DNA of 62,000 bases from Symbiodinium natans. Its lineage: Eukaryota; Sar; Dinophyceae; Suessiales; Symbiodiniaceae. A program made the position numbers and the translations under genes. Of the stretch, positions 55,501 through 62,000 are shown piece after piece. Under the pieces are notes generated by a model. The model saw only the letters and a program-made list of their open reading frames with translations. It searched no databases and had not been told where the DNA came from. Location: assembly GCA_905221605.1 (NCBI GenBank), contig CAJNDS010002536.1:1-62000 (forward strand), read 5' to 3'. Every line of letters starts with the position of its first letter. The stretch's first letter is position 1.

Positions 55501-57535
55501 GATGCCCCAGCCCCCACCCCCCATTTGGAAATAAATGAATTACTTGAATTAATTGAAATAATTGAATTAATTCAATTAATTCATTTATTTCCAAAGGGGG
55601 GGTTCAATTAATTGAATTAATTCAAGTATTTCAATTAATTCAAGTAATTCATTTATTTCCAAATGGGGGGGATTCCCCAGCCCCCACCCCCCCCCTTTGG
55701 AAATAAATTAATTAATTGAATTAATTGAATTAATTGAATTAATTGAATTAATTGAATTAATTGAATTAATTGAATTAATTGAACTAATTCAATTAATTCA
55801 TTTATTTCCAAAGGGGAGGTGGAATTAATTGAATTAATTGAATTAATTCAATTATTTCAATTAATTCAAATAATTCAATTAATTCATTTATTTCCAAATG
55901 GGGGGGATTCCCCAGCCCCCACCCCCCCCCCCCCTTTGGAAATAAATGAATTAATTGAATTAATTGAATTAATTGAATTAATTGAATTAATTGAATTAAT
56001 TGAATTTCAATTAATTCAATTAATTCATTTATTTCCAAAGGGGAGGTGGAATTAATTGAATTAGTTGAATTAATTCAATTATTTCAATTAATTCAATTAA
56101 TTCAATTAATTCAATTAATTCAATTAATTCAATTAATTCAATTAATTCAATTAATTCCACCCCCCCCTTTGGAAATAAATGAATTAATTGAATTAATTCA
56201 ATTAATTCAATTAATTCAATTAATTCATTTATTTCCAAGGGGGGGGGGGGTGGGGGCTGGGGAATCCCCCCCATTTGGAAATGAATGAACTAATTGAACG
56301 AAATTATTTAAACTATCGCGGCTCGATTTGGCCAAATTTTGCCGGGCAGCCTGCGGGCAAAATTTGGCCAAATCGGGCTGCTCTTCGTATGCCATGAGAA
56401 ATGCGCGGCTCGATTGGCCAAATTTTGCCCGCAGACTGCCCGGCAAAATTTGGCCAAATCGAGCCGCGATAGTTTAAATGATTTCGGGCCTCCAGAAAGG
56501 CGCGGCTCGATTTGGCCAGATTTTGCCGGGCAGTCTGCGGGCAAAATTTGGCCAAATCGGGCTGCTCGTCGAACGCGATGAGAAATGCGCGGCTCGATTT
56601 GGCCAAATTTTGCCGGGCAGCCTCCGGGCAAAATTTGGCCAAATCGAGCCGCGCCTTTCTGAAGGCCCGAAATTTTTAAACTATCGCGGCTCGATTTGGC
56701 CAAATTTTGCCGGGCAGCTTCCGGGCAAAATTTGGCCAAATCGGGCTGCCCTTCGTATGCGATGAGAAATGCGTGGCTCGATTTGGCCAAACTTTGCCCG
56801 GAGGCTGCCCGGCAAAATTTGGCCAAATCGAGCCGCGATAGTTTAAATAATTTCGGGCCTCCAGAAAGGCGCGGCTCGATTTGGCCAAATTTTGTCGGGC
56901 AGCCTCCGGGCAAAATTTGGCCAAATCGAGCTGGGGGGGTGGGGTCTGGGGAATCCCCCCCATTTAGAAATAAATGAATTAATTGAATTAATTGAATTAA
57001 TTGAATTAATTGAATTAATTCAATTAATTAAATTAATTCAATTAATTCCACCCCCCCTTTGGAAATAAATGAATTAATTGAATTAATTGAATTAATTGAA
57101 TTAATTGAATTAATTGAATTAATTCAATTAATTCAATTAATTCAATTAATTCATGTATTTCCAAAGGGGGGGGAGGGGTGGGGGCTGGGGAATCCCCCCC
57201 ATTTGGAAATAAATGAATTAATTGAATTAATTGAATTAATCGAAATAATTCAACTAATTCAATTAATTCAATTAATTCATTTATTTCCAAAGGGGAGGTG
57301 GAATTAATTGAATTAATTGAATTAATTCCAATTAATCCAATTAATTCATTTATTTCCAAAGGGGGGGGTTCAATTAATTCAATTAATTCAATTAATTCAA
57401 TTAATTCAACTAATTCAATTAATTCCACCCCCCCCCCTTTGGAAATAAATGAATTAATTGAATTAATTGATTAAATTCATTAAATTCCAGGGGGAAAGTG
57501 GAAATTAAGGAATTTAATGAATTAAATTCTGTCTG
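55501..57535. repeat. AATTAATTG 9-mer arrays with inverted borders
   Basis: Repeated blocks with the layout C-run, TTTGGAAATAAATGAATTAA, then (TTGAATTAA)n, switching to its complement, then TTCATTTATTTCCAAA and a G-run. Each block is thus a palindrome bounded by TTTGGAAATAAAT and its complement. At least six blocks lie at 55520-56290 and 56955-57500. One frame per strand is stop-free (Glu-Leu-Ile or Gln-Leu-Ile repeats), which explains the open frames; not coding. Confidence 0.95.
56316..56935. repeat. Cluster of seven ~60 bp hairpins
   Basis: Seven copies of a self-complementary module: GGCTCGATTTGGCCAAATTT TGCC, a short GC-rich centre (GGGCAGCCTGCGGG variants), and the complement GGCAAAATTTGGCCAAATCG. 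Two kinds of spacer alternate: CTTCGTATGC.ATGAGAAATGC, and ATAGTTTAAAT.ATTTCGGGC CTCCAGAAAGGC. The second spacer occurs in both orientations (56466, 56655 reversed, 56840). The cluster sits inside the 9-mer arrays. Confidence 0.93.
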
Positions 57536-57551
57536 TGCAACCATACAGGAC

Positions 57552-57661
57552 CTAAAATAGGGTCTATTTGGAACATGGCTCTTGTGAATAAGTATACGTT
57601 TTGGGGCCTGTTTTCCTCTTGTAAATACGATTCCCAGCTTCCAAATAGACCCTATTTAAGC
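57552..57661. mobile_element. MITE-like foldback element, right end of island
   Basis: Arms TAAAATAGGGTCTATTTGGA (57553-57572) and TCCAAATAGACCCTATTTA (57640-57659) face each other around a ~68 bp centre containing AAGTATACGTTTTGGGG. The right arm extends to the 30 bp sequence matching 50090-50119. Non-coding. Confidence 0.7.
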
Positions 57662-59197
57662 TGCACACAGGGGGGGGGGCGGGTTGTGACCTGGCGACTC
57701 AGACTCTCGTCGCACTCCCTGTCAGGATTTAGGGCCTAATTTCGGGACCATCACCTCGACCAAGCTGCTGCCGCTGCTATGCTGCAGAAATTCTGGTCCA
57801 GCGTGGCAGAAGTGAGGCAAAGCGACCCATAGAAGCCATCGGATTCGCATGAGTGGTGGGCACGGTACCCCGACCGACGAGTAGGTTGAGCATACGGGGG
57901 TCAGTCATGTGGGGTCGTGATGCAACCTTTGCCCGCAAGACCCAGGCATGGCGTCACTTGGTTTCTTTTAGTGCTCTTTTTTCTGGTGGCAATGCTGGGC
58001 CATGGTGTTAGGACTGATGCTTGGCACAGCGGGAGATTCGAGTCGAGAGCGCCACAACAAGCCAGAACTGCAGAACCACATGCAGCTAAAACCCGAACCT
58101 GCACGCACCACAACTGCCACAACCCCCTGCTCTGGAATATAGGGGCCTTAATAAGCAGAATAGGGTTTTGGGGGTTCGTTATCGTAGAATTATAAAGGGG
58201 CCATAAGGAATAACATGAGTAATTATTCCGAACATTCAAGGGGGCGCCCGCCTTGGCCCGTTTCCCTGCGCCACTTCCCATGCCATGGCAGTCTCGGAAT
58301 CTAGGAATCTAGGAATCTAGGAATCCAGGAATCTAGGAATCTAGCAATCTAGGAATCTAGGAGTCTCAAATAAGTCGCGAGGAAATTGCATCAGGCTCGT
58401 ATGGAAGCTCCAATTTGGTGGGGCGCCAGTTGTGAACGGGCAAAGGATGGCACAAAAGGCTTGGCTTTTCATAGGGGATGCTGCGCTTTGTCTGCCCCTC
58501 CGAATTCCGTCGTTCTGCTGGGAGCGTTGCGGCCGCAGACTTCACGAGACCGTGAGAGATTTGCTTCCTCTGTTCCCAGTCTCCTACACTTCGGTCCCTT
58601 TCCAAATTTCATAGTACGTAGAAGTGAGCGGCAACACATACCCAACCCTCTCACCACCTTATTACAACCACAGCCGAAAAGGCTCTGACGACTTTATCTT
58701 CTCATAGCCTCATGACTAGCAGCGAGCAGACTAGCAGGAGCTCCAACCCTTTGAGCCTCTGGCTCCTTCGAGGACCTCAAGGCTCCCAAGAATCGCGAAT
58801 CGAGGACACAAGCCGTGGGTTCTCATGTCGTCTTTTGCAACTTTGGAACTTTCTTGCTGAAGGTGGTGAAGCAGTTTAGGGTGACCTCGCTCCAATCTCG
58901 AACTCGACCAAGGTCCTGGGGCACGCACAGCAGGGACCTGTGCAGCCAGCTCCCAAGATGATCTTATTTCTCATGCAGCAAAAGCTATGTCATGCGAATC
59001 CGGCAAACGACCCGCCTAACCACGGGAGAGACTGAAAGCAGAGCCCAAAAACCGAAATAGAAGCGGATTCTTCTGGGAGGCCAGTCTGGCCCAAACCACT
59101 GTCGTGGCTGAACCCAAGCGTCTAACTCCCCCCCTCCCGACGATGCCCCGCCTCCCCCCCCCCCCCACCCCGCTGATTCCACAGGGCAGGCTCGTAC
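57662..59197. other. No supported gene
   Basis: Starts with a G9 tract (57671-57679). Weak open frames only. Contains the 10 bp repeat listed separately and a C13 homopolymer near 59155-59166. Confidence 0.5.
58291..58366. repeat. 10 bp repeat AATCTAGGAA, about 8 copies
   Basis: Tandem GAATCTAGGAATCTAGGAAT with a few point variants (CCAGGA, TAGCAA, TAGGAG). Confidence 0.92.
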
Positions 59198-60046
59198 CTG
59201 CTCGATGATTTCAATCTGGTCCCGCCACTTCGAATCCCTTTCTCCTTGGGTCTTCTGGGGGCTTGGGGCTGGAGGAGTAGAGGAAGTCGTGTCAGAGGTC
59301 TCGGTTTACCCGCCAACTGGAGACCGAGGTGCGCTGCTTCTGCCGTTCCAGCTTCTCGGCTGTGGCTGCCTCCTTCCGGAGTGTTGGGTTCTAGCACTTG
59401 GGATCTGTTTGCTGAGCCTCTGCCCCGCAAGACGCTGCAATCTTCCTCAAAGCCTCAAGTGGCAAGGCGCCCCCCTCCACTCCCCCCCCCCACCCATTAC
59501 CTACACCTCGATACCTCGAGGCCATCCTGAGCGGAGCCTTGGAGATCATCGCTGCCAACTGCCGGCCACGCTGCTCCGCTTCCTTGGAACCGCGAGTTTT
59601 GGTGCTTAAATCCAGTGCTTAAATGTTCGGGGCCAAGGGGGTTCAGGGCTTCGGTTGGTTTGGGATCAGGGTTGGGGTTCATGCAACTTGACCACAAAAC
59701 CCTACAGACACCACAGGCGCTCCCGCACAGTTCGTCCTCTTCCTGCGATGTGTCTCTGAGGCAGCCGACCTGCTTCCATCGCTGGACCATGTCCTTTTCA
59801 GAGGCTGTATATGCCGGTCGTTTCTTTGAGGTCGATGATGCTCCAAGAAGAGTGCAAGCTGCAGCTACCCGCGCGCCATGAACACAAATCGGCTGCTGCT
59901 TGCCACTTGGCCTTCATGCCGGAGAGCTCTGCCTGATGGAGGCCTATGTGCCTGGCTTGCGCGTTCCGTGACTTGAAGAGCTTCGACTTCAAGGGTTGGA
60001 AACAGGTTTGCCATCTCGCAAGTCGGTCAAGCCAGGGGACGAACAT
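59198..60046 (-). CDS. Second coiled-coil protein, short exons, GT donors
   Basis: Exons in order: from about 59925 (AELSGMKAKWQAAAD), 59804-59770 (SEKDMVQRWKQ, donor AAGCAG|GTCGGC), 59582-59515 (EAEQRGRQLAAMISKAPLRM, donor TCGAG|GTATCG), an exon ending 59310 (EAATAEKLERQKQRTSVSSW, donor GGCGG|GTAAAC) and 59254-59198 (KTQGERDSKWRDQIEIIEQ, donor GAGCAG|GTACGA). The sequence is charged helix throughout and was not recognised as a known family. The exon ending at 59310 may be preceded, after a GC-AG intron, by RLQRL at about 59430; that join is tentative. The gene continues in both directions. Unlike the coiled-coil gene at 3.5-6.8 kb, all four placed donors are GT. Confidence 0.6.
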
Positions 60047-60542
60047 GCATGTCTGCTTAATGCCTGATTGTCAACATCCAAAGTCAGGCCAGCAAATTGT
60101 AGAAGCCTGAACGCCAGCCCGAACTGGGAGATCCTAGACGAGCCTCTGCGTTTCGGTGTGCTCTGCTTGCCACCTTTGGTGAGCCTTGTCCGCCAAGTGA
60201 GGCTTCATAGCTGGGTTTTTTTGTTGCATGCGTGCGCAGGATTCTCGAACGTTCTACTGGTCACCGGGCTGCACTCAACTGCTGCTTACAATATCACTGC
60301 TATTCAGGCCACCACACCCCAAGGACAAGCCGTCTCTGGGCCGTTACATGTTCCAGTATCCCACTGCACGGCCTTTCGCAGCTCACGCGGCAGCTCCTTG
60401 TGCCATCGGCATTCAGCATGAGAAGTGTGTGAATAAGCACCTCGTGCAGCAAATTGAGCTCATGGAGCTCGACAGTACTTACTGTTGCTCAGCCTGTTGG
60501 ACTTGGAATGCATGTCGATTGCTGCCGTTTTGGTTGGGAACC

Positions 60543-61151
60543 TTATCTTGAGCGGCCTTGCCTAACCAGTCTGAATTCTTCTGAGAATGAGGTGTCCATG
60601 CCGCTATTGGCTTCCCTTGCGAGCTTACACACTGAAGCAACAACACTTTCAGCGGGCAGAGGCAGTCCCCGAAGTGCTGCCGCATGGAAGACCTTGGTGG
60701 CCCCCACAACCCAACCCCACCCTCCCACAAAGGGAATGCACGCATGTGATTTGTAGTGCATGATGTACCCTGACGAGTCACGCCCCTCAGCATGCAATTG
60801 CAAAACCACGTTTGGGCTGAGCTTAGTTCTCGGCCATTCAGCATTCATCGGCTGCAGCACCTTTCTGTGGCGACAAAGGGAATTACGCGCCGGGCCCCAG
60901 AATGCTAACTGCATGTCGCCGTTGGCTGGGTGAGCTGGGTGCCCCGTCCTGCGTGAAGAGTTCCTCACTGCCCGGGACAGCAAGCTGACTCCTCCCAATC
61001 TGCGGGGATTGTCATAGACACTCATAGGCCCGCCCGCGCCAAAGAAAGTGTCCAATGTCAGTTGTCTAGTATTGCTGCACATTAGTCCGCGCAGAGCGCC
61101 GCACAACTTCAGGCCCAAAGCGAATCGGTAGGCGCATCTTTCAACGCCCAT
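60543..61151 (-). CDS. Long open frame, unknown
   Basis: A 202-codon minus frame contains LTLDTFFGAGGPMSVYDNPR, GDMQLAFWGPARNSLCRHRK and SESVV-like helical stretches near its end (LPAESVVASVCKLAREANSG). Length makes chance unlikely but not excluded, and no motif or splice site confirms it. Confidence 0.33.
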   Translation of the reverse strand: MGVERCAYRFALGLKLCGALRGLMCSNTRQLTLDTFFGAGGPMSVYDNPRRLGGVSLLSRAVRNSSRRTGHPAHPANGDMQLAFWGPARNSLCRHRKVLQPMNAEWPRTKLSPNVVLQLHAEGRDSSGYIMHYKSHACIPFVGGWGWVVGATKVFHAAALRGLPLPAESVVASVCKLAREANSGMDTSFSEEFRLVRQGRSR

Positions 61152-61499
61152 ATGGCCCCTGCCATATGTGCTCTGCTTACACCTTTCAAGGTTTAGCTGC
61201 GCTTGTTTGCATAATTTCGCTCTTCAATGCAATATGTCGAGACCTGCAACTTGCCACGTCTTCCATTGCCAACAAGGAGGCTGCGCCCCTACTGGTTTAG
61301 AAAGCGCAGAAAGCGGCAAATCCCTGGCCTCTTCCCGGCCCCCCCCCCTTTACACCGCCCTTACACGAGGAACTTTAATTGCAGGAGAGCAAGCGGACCA
61401 TCAATTCGATGCTTGAACAGAATCCGGGAACCCTCCAATCCTAACACCCCCCCCCCCCCACCCTTGACCCCAAGAAACCCCGAAAACACGCAGTCTTAG

Positions 61500-61945
61500 A
61501 AAGCATCTGGCTGCCTTCGGCCTGGTCTGCAAGACCCTGGCGGAGCTCGCCGGCCTACTTGAGAGCTTGGAGTACATCCGGGAAATATTCAGGCAGGTCC
61601 CTGACTGACGCTACCGCCACAGGTGTCCTACTACTGCTAGGACCTGATCACAAGATGACAACAGCTGGTGGTCACCCTGGACGTGCTGCACTTCCCGACT
61701 CCCCTTTGGCCAATTTTGTGAATACATCTCGCTTCCTGTCAACCCAGCCCTTATGATCGACCTCCCGAGAAGAGCCCTTCTTCTCCGAGTTGCCGGCTAT
61801 TTGCTGTAGCTCCAGGGCTATCGTGGTGAGCTCGTGCAGCTGTCGATCCTGATGTGGGCATCGTGGTGGATGTTGCAAGGCAGACACTGCCGTAGCCATG
61901 CGCTGCAGACTGCTGGCTTCGCTGCTTTCGGCTTGACACTCGCAG
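61500..61945 (-). CDS. Candidate exons of a helical protein, incomplete
   Basis: From about 61945 to 61750 the frame reads CECQAESSEASSLQRMATAV...RQLHELTTIALELQQIAG NSEKKGSSREVDHK, a convincing helical segment with a possible GT donor (CGGGAG|GTCGAT). Further 3', 61606-61558 reads VRDLPEYFPDVLQALK; a TAG (61555-61557) follows, and the same frame then continues AGELRQGLADQAEGSQMLSK. The TAG may be part of an acceptor (AAGTAG|GCC) rather than a stop. The gene is cut by the window edge. Confidence 0.45.
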
Positions 61946-62000
61946 AAACAGACCCGCTAGTGCACACACAAGAGAGGCACCGTGAACGCACTTTCCACGA

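Noticed and set aside
56308-56977. Frames up to 201 codons in the hairpin cluster (repeating RFGQILPG/NLAKSSR)
   Set aside because: They mirror the inverted repeat on both strands and vary with repeat copy number.
55802-57428. Open frames coding Glu-Leu-Ile or Gln-Leu-Ile repeats
   Set aside because: They are the stop-free frames of the AATTAATTG 9-mer on each strand, with G/C-run caps in the middle; not proteins.
49186-57535. CRISPR array
   Set aside because: The repeats have no unique spacers of constant length, no cas genes are present and the genome is eukaryotic.

Overview
This is a nuclear, intron-rich eukaryotic window that looks like a dinoflagellate, probably a Symbiodiniaceae-type alga. 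Three signs support this. First, protein families can be followed through many short exons whose 5' splice sites are GT, GC or occasionally GA, nearly always with AG|G acceptors. Of about 30 introns I can place, roughly 14 start with GT, 14 with GC and 2 with GA. Second, every gene I can place with confidence lies on the minus strand, giving one long head-to-tail array. Third, interstitial telomere-like CCCTAAA/TTTAGGG tracts occur between and at the ends of genes. The organism call is inference; the splice signals and strand bias are read from the sequence.

Layout. 0-7 kb: the last exon of an unknown protein with Ser/Thr-rich repeats (1777-2705), then a secreted coiled-coil protein built from at least eight tiny exons (3492-6785). 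7-21 kb: mostly unassigned sequence, with a GT34-type glycosyltransferase (11144-12158), a small secreted protein (15454-16035), a few candidate exons, a ~100 bp foldback element (20590-20689) and telomere-like repeats. 21-36 kb: several genes known only from good-looking exons, plus a sirtuin-like (SIR2-fold) gene that lacks the zinc cysteines (26261-27828).

36-48 kb is the best resolved part. In transcription order (high to low coordinates) it holds the last exon of an unknown gene (47947-48148), a thaumatin-like protein with a Lys-rich tail (45344-47338), a multi-module EF-hand protein (41720-45088) and a ubiquitin-specific protease of the USP7/USP47 type with Cys, QHDVQEL and His boxes on separate exons (36751-41267).

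49-57.7 kb is a gene-free repeat island made of abutting unrelated arrays: AT-rich 9-mers, a degenerate ~420 bp family with a recent ~884 bp duplication, about 43 copies of a 55 bp unit, about 10 copies of a 31 bp unit, and large AATTAATTG 9-mer blocks around a cluster of seven hairpins. An exact 30 bp inverted repeat (50090-50119 and 57632-57661) brackets the island. 57.7-62 kb returns to minus-strand genes, including a second coiled-coil gene that, unlike the first, uses only GT donors.

No bacterial operon, CRISPR, rRNA or tRNA was recognised. The genes do not form an obvious pathway. The most unusual content is the splice-site usage and the architecture of the repeat island.
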